Source: Rhizobium sp. BK399 (GTDB lineage Bacteria; Pseudomonadota; Alphaproteobacteria; Rhizobiales; Rhizobiaceae). Taken from it: a DNA stretch of 64,000 bases. Each line of letters starts with the position of its first letter. Within the stretch, counting starts at the first letter, position 1. The stretch lies in NCBI RefSeq assembly GCF_014194695.1, contig NZ_JACIAH010000014.1, positions 62,001 through 126,000 on the forward strand, given 5' to 3'. This document shows positions 25,892 through 35,008 of this stretch, piece by piece. Under the pieces are notes generated by a model. The model had not been told where the DNA came from. It did no database searches and worked only from the letters and a program-made list of their open reading frames with translations. The position numbers and the translations under genes are program-made.

Positions 25892-27412
25892 CTAGGCCGA
25901 GGCGACGGACAGCAGCACGAAGTGGTACGACTTCGGCGGCAGTGAGCCCGAGAGCGTGCCCGTATCGGTGACGGAAAGGCTTGAACCCGCCTTCGGCACG
26001 ATGCGTGTCTGATCTTCAACCGAATTGCGCGCTTTCAGATCATCGCCAACCATCGTGCGATGCTGGAGGATCGTGGCACCCTTGAAGCCTTGCAGGTCGA
26101 CACTGAGGTCCATGACTTCGTCGAGGCTGCGATTGATCGCAAAGAGCGCAATCGTCTTGCCGTCGTCCTGCAGGACGGCCGACAGGTCGAGATAGGGTAC
26201 GTCCTGGGCCACGTCGCAGTCATAGGTCGGACCAGAAGCGGAAACCGTCAGCGCCGTGCCGCGCCCGTATTTCGATGCGTACTGCAGCGGATAGTAGATC
26301 GACTGCCGCCAAGCCGGGCCGCCAGCCTTGGTAAGGATCGGTGCGATCACGTTGACGAGCTGTGCCATGCAAGCGATCTTGACGCGATCGGAGCGACGGA
26401 TGAAGACGTTGATCAAGGAAGCGACGAAGATTGCGTCTTCCAGATTGTAGAGCTCTTCGAGAAGCGGCGGAGCTTCCGGCCAATCCCAATTCTTGTAGCG
26501 CTGATCGTCTTCCTTACGGTCATGGTACCAGACATTCCACTCGTCGAAGCAGATCTTTACGTCACGCTTCGAGCGCTTCTTCGTCTTGATATAGTCGATG
26601 ACGCCGCCGATGGTGACGATGTAGCGATCGAGATCGATCGCCTTGGCGTAGTAGTTCAGCGTATCATTTTCCTCATTGCCGAAATACTTGTGCAGCGAGA
26701 TGTAGTCGACACTGTCATAGCTCGCATCGAGGACGGTTGCTTCCCATTCGGGATAGGTCTTCATCTTGTCGTTGGACGAGCCGCAGACCACTGTTTCGAG
26801 GGTCTTGTCAAAATATTTGAAAGCCTTGCTGACTTCGTTGGCAAGATGTCCGTATTCGGCCGCGGTCTTGTGGCCGACCTGCCAGGGGCCGTCGATCTCG
26901 TTGCCGAGGCACCAGATGCGCACATTGTGCGGGTCCTTGTAGCCGTGCTTGACGCGCAGGTCGCTCCAGTAGGTGCCGCTGGGATGGTTGCAATATTCGA
27001 GGAAGTTGCGGGCGTCGTTCAGGCCGCGGGAGCCGAGGTTCATCGCCAGCATCATTTCGGTGTTTGCCAGCTTCGACCAGTCGGCAAACTCGTTGACGCC
27101 CATCTGGTTCGTCTCGCGGGTCCGCCAGGCAAGATCAAGACGCGTCGGGCGCTGGTCGCGCGGACCGATACCGTCTTCCCAGTGATAAGCCGAAACGAAA
27201 TTGCCGCCGGGATAGCGTACGATCGGCATATCCAGATCGCGGACCATATCAAGAACGTCGGTACGGAAGCCATTCGAATCCGCTTTTTCGTGGCCCGGCT
27301 CGTAAATTCCGGTGTAAACGGCCCGTCCCATATGTTCGAGAAATGAACCGTAGACCCTCTTGTCTACGGTCGAGATCGTGAATTCCCTGTTCAGGGTTGC
27401 CTTTGCGCGCAT
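25892..27412 (-). CDS. Alpha-L-arabinofuranosidase, glycoside hydrolase family 51
   Basis: 506 residues, standard for bacterial GH51. The acid/base Glu is E172 in CLGNEIDGPW and the nucleophile is E291 in ICFDEWNVWYH; the substrate-site stretch RYPGGNFVSAYHWEDGIGP is intact. There is no signal peptide, so it works in the cytoplasm on imported arabino-oligosaccharides and releases L-arabinose. It is the first gene of the minus-strand operon; the upstream 200 bp are AT-rich (27430-27510) and should hold the promoter. No arabinose catabolic genes are in the window. Confidence 0.95.
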   Translation of the reverse strand: MRAKATLNREFTISTVDKRVYGSFLEHMGRAVYTGIYEPGHEKADSNGFRTDVLDMVRDLDMPIVRYPGGNFVSAYHWEDGIGPRDQRPTRLDLAWRTRETNQMGVNEFADWSKLANTEMMLAMNLGSRGLNDARNFLEYCNHPSGTYWSDLRVKHGYKDPHNVRIWCLGNEIDGPWQVGHKTAAEYGHLANEVSKAFKYFDKTLETVVCGSSNDKMKTYPEWEATVLDASYDSVDYISLHKYFGNEENDTLNYYAKAIDLDRYIVTIGGVIDYIKTKKRSKRDVKICFDEWNVWYHDRKEDDQRYKNWDWPEAPPLLEELYNLEDAIFVASLINVFIRRSDRVKIACMAQLVNVIAPILTKAGGPAWRQSIYYPLQYASKYGRGTALTVSASGPTYDCDVAQDVPYLDLSAVLQDDGKTIALFAINRSLDEVMDLSVDLQGFKGATILQHRTMVGDDLKARNSVEDQTRIVPKAGSSLSVTDTGTLSGSLPPKSYHFVLLSVASA

Positions 27413-27627
27413 CGGTGTTCCTCGTTTATTGAATTCGATTTTTTGGCACGCTAATCTGTATGATTTTTTATTTCAAGATATTTGTTTTATATCGAAATAT
27501 CAGATTTAAATGGAGGTGTAAGCGCCTGGGGCGGCAAGGCAGCGGGACAATGCGCGCCTGATCCCGGTCGAAGGTTGCTGAATGGAAAGGGCTACGCCCA
27601 GACTGTCGGGAATGCCCGAGGTGGCTT

Positions 27628-27954
27628 CTATGTGGCCGGGCGCTGCTTGATGATGAGGACCGGGACCTCAGACAGGTTGACCACCTTTGAGGCCTGGCTT
27701 CCGATAATCAATCTGTTGACGAAACCGCGGCTGTGCGAGCCCATGACGATAAGATCTGCGTCAATCGCCTACGCAGTCTCAAGAATGCCTTCATAGGCAT
27801 TGATGTATTCCACAGTTTCGGTTCGTGCGCCGGTTCCGGCTATCGCTGCCGCCTTCCTCAGAACCGCCTCACACTGATCGACGTTGGCGCGGCGTAGGTG
27901 TCGGAAATCGCTCGTAATCACCGATTGAACGCGTGCAGCATCCTCGTTATACGT
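27628..27954 (-). pseudogene. Broken universal stress protein (UspA) gene
   Basis: The C-terminal half of a UspA domain is clear: DADLIVMGSHSRGFVNRLI followed by GSQASKVVNLSEVPVLIIK, including the nucleotide-binding G-x-G / GS motif. The same frame upstream encodes plausible Usp residues (…VEYINAYEGILETA…) but is cut by an in-frame TAG at 27769-27771, and the N-terminal beta-strand and start are missing. The gene is therefore non-functional. It lies between the arabinan operon and the first GntR gene. Confidence 0.75.
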
Positions 27955-28650
27955 ATGACAAAATGCAAAATATCGGAGATCATTTTGCTGCAGAAAGTTT
28001 TGGGCGAAACCGTCGCGGAGAGCAGCTATCGGCAGATCAAGGCCGATATCATCTTTGGGAGACTGTCACCTGGGCAAAAGCTGAAGCTCGAAAATCTGAA
28101 AGCAGCCTATGATACGAGCGTCAGCACGCTCCGGGAGATTCTGAACCGTCTGACATCGGAAGGGCTTGTCATCGCCGAGGGTCAGCGCGGATTCGAAGTC
28201 GCGCCTGTTTCGGAGGCAGATCTGCGGGAAATCGCTGCGCTGCGGCTGCTGCTGGAAGAACATGCGCTCGATCAATCCTTCGCACAGGGCGGTGTCGAAT
28301 GGGAGGCCGCATTGATGGCGGCTCACTACAAGCTCGCCCGCATGGAAGGAGTGATGGCCTCCGGCGACACCAGCAAGACTGAAGACTGGAAGCGCTACGA
28401 TTGGGAATTCCACCAGGCTTTGATCTCGGCCTGCGGATCGCGTCTCCTCATGGAAACGCATTCCGCCGTCTTCGACAAATACCTGCGCTATCAGATGGTG
28501 GCCTTGTCATACCGCGGAAACGTCGCAGAAGCTGAGCATCGGCAACTTCTGGAAGCGGCACTGGCCCGCGACAGCGCGACCGCGAAGAAAATCCTTGAGC
28601 GCCACATCCTCGGCGGGGTCGAGCACGCCCTTGCCCAGCAGCGACTATGA
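27955..28650 (+). CDS. GntR family regulator with FCD domain (first of a tandem pair)
   Basis: About 231 residues. A GntR winged helix (about 20-85; YRQIKADIIFGRLSPGQKL, then VSTLREILNRLTSEGLV) is followed by an all-helical FCD ligand domain (about 90-220) with the metal/ligand residues in DWEFHQALISACGS. It has close resemblance to the next gene in layout and in stretches such as EGQRGFEV and RYDWEFHQA, so the two arose by duplication. The ATG at 27955 was chosen because upstream sequence belongs to the broken UspA frame; no strong ribosome site is visible there and a downstream TTG is possible. Probably controls the dehydroshikimate locus. Confidence 0.85.
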   Translation: MTKCKISEIILLQKVLGETVAESSYRQIKADIIFGRLSPGQKLKLENLKAAYDTSVSTLREILNRLTSEGLVIAEGQRGFEVAPVSEADLREIAALRLLLEEHALDQSFAQGGVEWEAALMAAHYKLARMEGVMASGDTSKTEDWKRYDWEFHQALISACGSRLLMETHSAVFDKYLRYQMVALSYRGNVAEAEHRQLLEAALARDSATAKKILERHILGGVEHALAQQRL

Positions 28651-28681
28651 CGCGTGACATCTAGGCATATCAGGAAACACC

Positions 28682-29356
28682 ATGCTCAAGCCTGTAACCG
28701 AACCCTCTGAGACGGTCAGCGATGTCGTCCTGCGCCAGATCCGCGAGGACATCATTTCCGGCAGGCTCGTGCCGGGTGCAAAGATCAAGCTCGAACAGGC
28801 AAAGGAGCGCTATTCGATCAGCGTCTCTTCCTTGCGCGAAATCCTGAGCCGTCTAACGACCGAAAACCTGGTGCTTGCAGAAGGACAGCGCGGCTTTGAG
28901 GTCAGCCCCGCCTCCCGCAAGGAGCTGGAGGAACTTGCGGACCTTCGCATTGTCCTCGAGACGCATGCGATCGCTCTCTCCTTCGCTGCCGGAAACCTCG
29001 AATGGGAGGGAAGGATCGTTGCCGCGCACCATAAACTCGCGGCGGCCGAGAAGACGCTGCTCTGCGGGGATGTCTCACGCACGATCGATTGGGTTCGTTA
29101 CGACTGGGAGTTCCATCAGGCGATTGTCTCGGCCTGCAATTCGACCACGCTGATGACTATTCTTTCTTCCGTCTTCGACCGTTTTCTGCGTTATCACATG
29201 CTGGCCCGCAGTTTTCGCGGGCAGCCGGTCGTCGATGATCACAAGCTTCTTTTCAAGCTCGCATTGAAGCGTGATGTCGAGGGCGCGCAAGCCGTGGTCC
29301 GGCAGCATATCCAGAGTGGTGTTGACCACGTGCTGAAAAGCGGTCGGCTTCCTTAG
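28682..29356 (+). CDS. GntR family regulator with FCD domain (second of a tandem pair)
   Basis: 224 residues with the same GntR-FCD layout: HTH stretch RQIREDIISGRLVPGAKI and SSLREILSRLTTENLV, then FCD with RYDWEFHQAIVSACNS. The ATG at 28682 has AGGAAA 4 bp upstream and lies 31 bp after the first regulator, so both are one transcript. It ends 12 bp before the stop of the convergent dehydroshikimate dehydratase gene. FCD-GntR proteins of aromatic and sugar-acid catabolism usually respond to a carboxylate; a shikimate- or protocatechuate-like ligand is inference. Confidence 0.88.
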   Translation: MLKPVTEPSETVSDVVLRQIREDIISGRLVPGAKIKLEQAKERYSISVSSLREILSRLTTENLVLAEGQRGFEVSPASRKELEELADLRIVLETHAIALSFAAGNLEWEGRIVAAHHKLAAAEKTLLCGDVSRTIDWVRYDWEFHQAIVSACNSTTLMTILSSVFDRFLRYHMLARSFRGQPVVDDHKLLFKLALKRDVEGAQAVVRQHIQSGVDHVLKSGRLP

Positions 29357-29368
29357 GCCGCCGCAAGG

Positions 29369-31255
29369 TCAGATCGCATCCCTCGGCACGCCCTCGGGCC
29401 GCATCTGCTTCTTCAAAGCAGCAATGCGGAAGATGGCGTTGGGCGCACCATAGCCGCGATAGCCGCGGCGTTCGACGATTTCGAAAAAGAAGCCTTCGCC
29501 GTAGGTCCCGCTGTAGAGCTGGAAATACTCGCCGTGCTCGTCGCGATCATAGAGAATGTTCTCCACTTTCAACCGCTCGCTGAGCTGTGGATCAAGGCCG
29601 AAGCGCGCCTCGACGTCATCATAGTAGTTTGGCGAGATGTGAAGCGCCTTGAAGCCTCTTTCGCGCAGCGATTTCGCTGTCGCGAAGATGTCGTCTGTCG
29701 AAAATGCCAGATGCTGGATGCCGGATCCGAATTTCTCTGCGATGAAGTGGCCGGCAAGCGTGCGACGATTTTCCGCGCCGTTCATGGTGATGCGGAGCGA
29801 GCCCGTGTCGTTCTCGACGACCTGACTGCGCACCACCCCGCCAGGGTCGATGATGTCGACCATCGGCGTCTTTTTTGTTTCGAAGATCGCAGTGTAGAAC
29901 AACAGCCACGTCAGCATCTCGTCATAGGCCACGGTCTGCGCAATATGATCAACCCGCCGCAGACCCGCATCGCCGGCGTCCTTACCATCGACCGCTTCGA
30001 AGTCGATCCTGGAAAATTGCCCGAGCGGACTCTTGTCGTCGATCAGGTAGATCAACGCGCCGCCGACGCCGCGAATGGCTGGAATTTCGAGCTCGCCGTC
30101 GGCAACGGCCTGACGGAACGGTTCGGCATCAAGGGCAATCGCGCGCCGGTAGGCCGCGGCGGCATCATCGACGACGAGTGCCATCGCGTAGGCAAAGGTT
30201 CCGTGAACAGCGTAAGCAGCATTGGCAAAACCAACCGGCTCGACGTTGACCAGAATGCGGATGTCGCCCTGCTGATACAGACTGACCTTCTTGGAGCGGT
30301 GAACCGCCGCCTTGCGAAAGCCGAGTGCCCTGATCAGACCATCGAGCTCGACGGCCTCCTCCTCATCGGTGGCAAATTCGACGAAGCCGACGCCCTGTGC
30401 GGACGCTCTCGGGGGCATGTCGATGCCGATCCTGGCACTTGTGCTGCGGCTGACCTGGTCACCGAGATAGATCAGCGACCGGTGGCCGTCTGCGGCAATC
30501 TCGCGGGTGGAACCGCCGCGGAACTGGTCGTTGAAGATCTCAAGCGAGAAATAGCCATCGTAGCCTGTCGAGGCGACAGCCTCGGTAAACGCGGCGACTG
30601 GAAGATCACCCTCGCCCGGCATGTTGCGGAAGTGGCGGCTCCAGTAGAGGAGATCCATATCGATCAGCGGAGCATCGGCGAGCTGGACGATGAAGATCCT
30701 CTCCGGCGGAATGGAACGGATTGAATTGACATCGATTTTTCGTGACAGCGAGTGGAAGCTGTCGAGGATGAGCCCGACGTTCGGGTGGTTTGCCCGCCGC
30801 ACGATCTCCCAGGCATCCCGGTGGTCGTTGATAAAGCGTCCCCAGGCGAGCGCCTCGTATCCGACCCTCAAGCCCCTTTTCGCAGCGCGCTCGCCGAGCT
30901 CATGAAAATCGGCGGCTGCGCGGTCGATGCCGCCAAGCGCCGCGGATGAAACGTTGGAGCACACAAGCACAAGGTCGGTTCCGAGCTCCTGCATGACATC
31001 GAATTTGCGCTCGGCCCGGTCGAAGGTACGGCTGCGCAGGGGTTCCGGCATGCCTTCGAAGTCACGGAACGGCTGGAAGAGCGTTACCTCCAGACCGAGA
31101 TCCCTTGCCATCCTCCCGACTTCGGCGGGCCTGCCGTCGAAGGCCAGAAAGTCGTTCTCGAATATCTCCACACCGTCGAAACCTGCTTTCGCAATTGCTT
31201 CCAGCTTTTCCGGCAATTCGCCACTGATGCTCACCGTGGCAATCGAGGTCTTCAT
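29369..31255 (-). CDS. quiC: Fused 3-dehydroshikimate dehydratase / HPPD-like protein (QuiC/QsuB type)
   Basis: 628 residues. The N-terminal about 280 residues are a xylose-isomerase-like TIM barrel with the metal ligands of characterised dehydroshikimate dehydratases at E134, D165, Q191 and E239, plus H168 (YEALAWG, LILDSFH, VQLADAP, FSLEIF). The C-terminal part (about 290-610) is a vicinal-oxygen-chelate region like 4-hydroxyphenylpyruvate dioxygenase (RRVDHIAQTV, GIQHLAFSTDDI, EYFQLYSG). The N-terminal domain converts 3-dehydroshikimate to protocatechuate; the role of the HPPD-like half in such fusions is thought to be structural or regulatory. ATG 31255 with AAGGG upstream was chosen over a start at 31318. 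It is divergent from the ABC-aroQ operon. Confidence 0.92.
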   Translation of the reverse strand: MKTSIATVSISGELPEKLEAIAKAGFDGVEIFENDFLAFDGRPAEVGRMARDLGLEVTLFQPFRDFEGMPEPLRSRTFDRAERKFDVMQELGTDLVLVCSNVSSAALGGIDRAAADFHELGERAAKRGLRVGYEALAWGRFINDHRDAWEIVRRANHPNVGLILDSFHSLSRKIDVNSIRSIPPERIFIVQLADAPLIDMDLLYWSRHFRNMPGEGDLPVAAFTEAVASTGYDGYFSLEIFNDQFRGGSTREIAADGHRSLIYLGDQVSRSTSARIGIDMPPRASAQGVGFVEFATDEEEAVELDGLIRALGFRKAAVHRSKKVSLYQQGDIRILVNVEPVGFANAAYAVHGTFAYAMALVVDDAAAAYRRAIALDAEPFRQAVADGELEIPAIRGVGGALIYLIDDKSPLGQFSRIDFEAVDGKDAGDAGLRRVDHIAQTVAYDEMLTWLLFYTAIFETKKTPMVDIIDPGGVVRSQVVENDTGSLRITMNGAENRRTLAGHFIAEKFGSGIQHLAFSTDDIFATAKSLRERGFKALHISPNYYDDVEARFGLDPQLSERLKVENILYDRDEHGEYFQLYSGTYGEGFFFEIVERRGYRGYGAPNAIFRIAALKKQMRPEGVPRDAI

Positions 31256-31422
31256 GATCAGAACCCTTTCGTACTCAGCTGACAGGGGCAACATCGATCG
31301 ATGCCGCCATCCTCCCAAATTGACCGCAAGGCATTATGCCGAATGTCGTGACGATTTCAATTCAAGTGGCAAAAAACGAATCATCATAGATTTTCAGAAA
31401 AATATGTTGATTTAGGACAAGC

Positions 31423-31431
31423 TGTCTGACA
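31423..31431. promoter_or_regulatory. Candidate GntR/FCD operator in the divergent promoter
   Basis: TGTCTGACA is a perfect 9-bp palindrome around a central T, of the TNGTC-N-GACNA form common to FCD-type GntR operators. It lies in the 249-bp divergent region between the dehydroshikimate dehydratase gene (-) and the binding-protein gene (+), 73 bp upstream of the latter, where a regulator could control both sides. Confidence 0.4.
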
Positions 31432-31503
31432 AGGATTAGGACATACGGTCAGGGAGAGTGGACTGTCGCGGTCGCAAATGGCCGCCCAACGGAGGAGGAA
31501 TCC

Positions 31504-32334
31504 ATGCTGAAATCAATGCTAACGCGGCGAAACGCGATGCTTTGCGCTGCCGCTCTGATAGCCGCAGCCGGGCTGGCAAGGCCGGCCGCCGCCATTACCC
31601 CGGACGAAATCAAGGCCCGAGGAAAAATCATCGTCGGCATCCAGGGCGACAACCCGCCGTGGGGCTTCGTCACGAGCGGCGGCAAGCAGGATGGCCTCGA
31701 CGCGGATATCGCAACTCTTTATGCCAAGGAGCTCGGCGTCGAGGTCGAGTTCGTGCCGCTGGAGGTCAATAACCGCATACCGGCGCTGACGACGGGTCGC
31801 GTCGACGTGCTGTTTGCAACCATGGCGATGCTGCCGGACCGCGCCAAGGCCGTTCAGTTCTCCAAGCCGTACGTCGCCAATGCGATCGTGCTGATTGCTC
31901 CGAAATCCATGCCGATCAAGACCAATAACGACATGGCGAACCTGACGATCGGCGTCGCGAAAGGTGCGGCACAGGATACCCAGGTGACCAAGAATGCGCC
32001 GCAAACGGCAACAATCCGCCGCTTCGATGGCGACGCTCCGAGCGTCCAGGCTCTTGTCTCCGGCCAGGTCCAGGCTCTCGGCGGCAACATCTTCTACATG
32101 GACCGCGTCGAGAAGGCCCGCCCGGGCGAATTCGAAAACAAGCTCGAATTCCAGAAGCTCTACAATGGTGCCTGCACGCGGCTGGGGGAAAAGGAAATCA
32201 ACGCTTCGATCAACGCCTTCATCGACAAGATCAAGGCCAACGGCGAACTGAAGACCATCTACGACAAGTGGATGAAAGTTCCCGTACCGGAATTTCCGGA
32301 GAAGCTCGAGGGCATCCCCTTCGCCGCCAACTGA
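31504..32334 (+). CDS. Polar-amino-acid-type ABC substrate-binding protein
   Basis: 276 residues: signal peptide about 1-31 (ending RPAAA), then a family 3 solute-binding domain (ARGKIIVGIQGDNPPWGF, DGLDADIATLYAKELG, NRIPALTTGRVDVLFATM). This family mostly binds amino acids, but the operon also encodes AroQ, an AroE-like enzyme and a Gfo/Idh dehydrogenase, so a cyclic hydroxy-acid such as shikimate or quinate is a reasonable candidate. GGAGGA lies 5 bp before the ATG. First gene of a seven-gene plus-strand operon. Confidence 0.9.
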   Translation: MLKSMLTRRNAMLCAAALIAAAGLARPAAAITPDEIKARGKIIVGIQGDNPPWGFVTSGGKQDGLDADIATLYAKELGVEVEFVPLEVNNRIPALTTGRVDVLFATMAMLPDRAKAVQFSKPYVANAIVLIAPKSMPIKTNNDMANLTIGVAKGAAQDTQVTKNAPQTATIRRFDGDAPSVQALVSGQVQALGGNIFYMDRVEKARPGEFENKLEFQKLYNGACTRLGEKEINASINAFIDKIKANGELKTIYDKWMKVPVPEFPEKLEGIPFAAN

Positions 32335-32433
32335 CCGGCCGACCTGTTCCAGCGGGTAGGAGCGACGGGCATCACGATGCCCGTCGACGTTGCCGCTATA
32401 CCTGAGAAGCCGTGCGTTTCGAGGAGCGCGACC

Positions 32434-32877
32434 ATGACCAAGACCATCTTTGTGCTCAACGGGCCGAACCTTAATCTCCTTGGCCAGCGCGAGCCGACCA
32501 TTTACGGCACCACGACGCTCGCCGACATCAAGGAAAGATGCATTGTCCGGGCACGGGGCCTAGGCTTTATGGTCGACTTCCGGCAGACCAATTTCGAGGG
32601 GGAACTGGTCGAAAGCGTGCATCAGGCGCGGAACGAGGCGTGCGGCATCATCATCAATCCGGCTGCCTATACCTTCACATCGATCGCCCTGCTTGACGCG
32701 CTGAAGACCTTCGATGCGCCGAAGATCGAACTGCATATATCGAATGTGCATGCCCGCGAGAGCATCTACCACAATTCACTGATCTCGCGCGTCGCGACCG
32801 CAATCATGATTGGTTTCGGCGCCCGTGGTTACGAACTGGCGATCGAGGCGATGGCCGAAATGGCAGGGCGGAGCTGA
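32434..32877 (+). CDS. aroQ: Type II 3-dehydroquinate dehydratase
   Basis: 147 residues, standard length. Active-site residues are in their usual places: N12 (NGPNLNLLG), R19 and Y24 (GQREPTIYG), N75-region (INPAAYTFTS) and the catalytic His in LHISNVHARE. It interconverts 3-dehydroquinate and 3-dehydroshikimate. ATG 32434 has GAGGAG 7 bp upstream. Being inside a transport operon opposite a dehydroshikimate dehydratase, this copy most likely serves quinate breakdown rather than aromatic amino-acid synthesis. Confidence 0.95.
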   Translation: MTKTIFVLNGPNLNLLGQREPTIYGTTTLADIKERCIVRARGLGFMVDFRQTNFEGELVESVHQARNEACGIIINPAAYTFTSIALLDALKTFDAPKIELHISNVHARESIYHNSLISRVATAIMIGFGARGYELAIEAMAEMAGRS

Positions 32878-32884
32878 GCGCGGC

Positions 32885-33553
32885 ATGAACTACCAACTTG
32901 ATTTCACGCCAGTCATCGATGGGCTTGCGAGCCTGCTACTTGGCTGTCTCGGCACCTTCCTGCTGGCGATCTGCGGCATGCTGCTTGCGATCATCATCGG
33001 CGTTGGCGGCGTAGCCCTGCGCGACTCGCCTCTGAAGCCCGTCCGCTGGCTGGTGATCGGTTTCGTCGAACTGATCCGCAATACGCCGTTCCTGGTGCAG
33101 ATTTTCTTTCTCTATTTCGCCCTGCCGCTTGCCGGCATCCGGCTCGACCCGACGCCGACGGCGATCATCGCCCTCGGCATCAACGGGGGCGCTTATGCGA
33201 TCGAAATCATCCGTGGCGGCGTCCAATCCATCCCCAAGGGCCAGATGGAAGCCGGGTTGGCGCTTGGCCTGCATAAGCTGCAGGTGTTTCGGCTGGTCAT
33301 CCTGAAGCCTGCGTTGCGGGCGGTCTACCCGTCGTTGACCAGCCAGTTTGTGCTGCTGACGCTGTCTACCAGCATTGCTTCGGCAATTTCTGCTTACGAG
33401 TTGACCTCGGTGTCCCAGCGCATCGAATCCGAAAGTTTCCGGAGCTTCGAAGTCTATTTCACCGTGACGATCTTCTACCTCGTCATTTCCTGGCTGATGA
33501 TGCGTTTGTTCTCGCTCCTGTCGGCCCGCTACTTCAGCTATCCGGTCAAATAG
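32885..33553 (+). CDS. Polar-amino-acid-type ABC permease 1
   Basis: 222 residues, about five membrane segments, with the HisM-type motif EIIRGGVQSIPKGQMEAGLALGL. The ATG at 32885 lies 7 bp after the aroQ stop; an in-frame start at 32810 would lie inside aroQ. It pairs with the next permease and the ATPase to form the importer served by the binding protein at 31504. Confidence 0.93.
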   Translation: MNYQLDFTPVIDGLASLLLGCLGTFLLAICGMLLAIIIGVGGVALRDSPLKPVRWLVIGFVELIRNTPFLVQIFFLYFALPLAGIRLDPTPTAIIALGINGGAYAIEIIRGGVQSIPKGQMEAGLALGLHKLQVFRLVILKPALRAVYPSLTSQFVLLTLSTSIASAISAYELTSVSQRIESESFRSFEVYFTVTIFYLVISWLMMRLFSLLSARYFSYPVK

Positions 33554-33563
33554 GAGACGAACG

Positions 33564-34208
33564 ATGGGCACGGACGAATTCGTCTTTCTCCTGATCGGCC
33601 TCAAGTGGACCGTTCTTCTGTCAGCAGTGGGCTTCGTGTGCGGCGGCATTGCAGGGCTTGGCGTAGCATTGGCGCGCACCTCGCAATGGCCGCTGTTGGA
33701 GCGCGTGACGGCGGGCTATATTGGCATTTTTCAGGGCACGCCGCTGCTCATGCAGCTCTTCGTCGTCTATTACGGGCTTGCCCTGATCGGCCTGAAGCTC
33801 GACGCCTGGCTCGCGGTCGCGATCGGTTTGACGCTGCATGCCAGCGCCTATCTTGGCGAGATCTGGCGTGGCTCGATCGATGCCGTGCCTCGCGGCCAGA
33901 CGGAGGCGGCAAAAGCGCTCAGCCTCAAATACATCTCGCGCATGAAGGATGTGATCCTGCCGCAGGCAATCCGCATCTCCCTGCCCGCGACGGTTGGCTT
34001 CCTCGTGCAGTTGATCAAGGGAACGTCATTGGCTTCCATTGTCGGCTTCACCGAACTGACCCGGGCCGGCAACATCATCTCCAACCAGATCTTCCAGCCG
34101 CTGACGGTCTTTGGGATCGTTGGTGCGCTCTACTTCCTGATGTGCTGCCCGCTGACGATCCTCGGCGCACGGCTCGAACGCCGCTTCGCCGCCTCTGGTG
34201 CCCGCTGA
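33564..34208 (+). CDS. Polar-amino-acid-type ABC permease 2
   Basis: 214 residues with five membrane segments and the loop LGEIWRGSIDAVPRGQTEAAKALSL typical of HisQ/HisM proteins (first half GEIWRGSIDAVPRGQ). GGAG lies 8 bp before the ATG and 10 bp separate it from the first permease. Heterodimeric partner of the first permease. Confidence 0.93.
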   Translation: MGTDEFVFLLIGLKWTVLLSAVGFVCGGIAGLGVALARTSQWPLLERVTAGYIGIFQGTPLLMQLFVVYYGLALIGLKLDAWLAVAIGLTLHASAYLGEIWRGSIDAVPRGQTEAAKALSLKYISRMKDVILPQAIRISLPATVGFLVQLIKGTSLASIVGFTELTRAGNIISNQIFQPLTVFGIVGALYFLMCCPLTILGARLERRFAASGAR

Positions 34209-34231
34209 ACGCCGTTGATGAGAACGAGACC

Positions 34232-34993
34232 ATGAGCAACATGTCGACATCTGCCGCCGAGACCATGATCACCATGACCCACGTGGAGAAATGGTATGGC
34301 GCGTTTCAAGCGCTGCACGACATCAACATGTCCGTGCAAAAAGGCGAGAAGATCGTTCTCTGCGGACCTTCCGGCAGCGGTAAGTCGACGCTCATCCGCT
34401 GCATCAATCACCTGGAGAGCTACGAGAAGGGCGAGATCCGCGTCGGCGGCATCCTGATGGGAAACCAGGCCAAGGCGATCGACGCCATCCGCCGTGAAGT
34501 CGGCATGGTTTTCCAGCAGTTCAATCTCTTTCCGCACCTGACGGTCCTCGAGAACTGCATGCTGGCGCCGATGCGGTCACTCGGGCTGCGAAAGCCGGAG
34601 GCCGAAGAGCGTGCCCGCGCACTTCTGAACAGGGTCAAGATTCTGGAACAGGCCAGCAAATACCCCATCCAGCTTTCCGGTGGCCAGCAGCAGCGCGTGG
34701 CCATCGCTCGAGCGCTATGCATGCGACCGAAGGTGATGCTCTTCGACGAGCCGACGTCGGCTCTCGATCCCGAGATGGTCAAGGAGGTCCTCGACACCAT
34801 GATCAGCCTCGCCGACGAAGGCATGACGATGATCTGCGTGACGCACGAGATGGGCTTTGCCCGCCAAGTCGCCGACCGGGTGATCTTCATGGCGAGCGGC
34901 GCGATCGTTGAGGAAGCCCAACCCGCGGACTTCTTCACCAATCCGCGCCACGACCGCACGCGCAAGTTCCTCGGCGAAATCCTTCGAAACTGA
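34232..34993 (+). CDS. Polar-amino-acid-type ABC ATP-binding protein
   Basis: 253 residues. Intact Walker A GPSGSGKST, Q-loop VFQQFNLFPHLTV, signature LSGGQQQRVAIARAL, Walker B VMLFDEPTSALDPEM and H-loop VTHEMGFARQVADRV, all characteristic of the GlnQ/HisP group. The start at 34232 leaves a 23-bp gap after the permease gene; a second ATG ten codons later is possible. Provides energy to the importer of this operon. Confidence 0.94.
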   Translation: MSNMSTSAAETMITMTHVEKWYGAFQALHDINMSVQKGEKIVLCGPSGSGKSTLIRCINHLESYEKGEIRVGGILMGNQAKAIDAIRREVGMVFQQFNLFPHLTVLENCMLAPMRSLGLRKPEAEERARALLNRVKILEQASKYPIQLSGGQQQRVAIARALCMRPKVMLFDEPTSALDPEMVKEVLDTMISLADEGMTMICVTHEMGFARQVADRVIFMASGAIVEEAQPADFFTNPRHDRTRKFLGEILRN

Positions 34994-35008
34994 ATCTGGG
35001 GACGTTGA

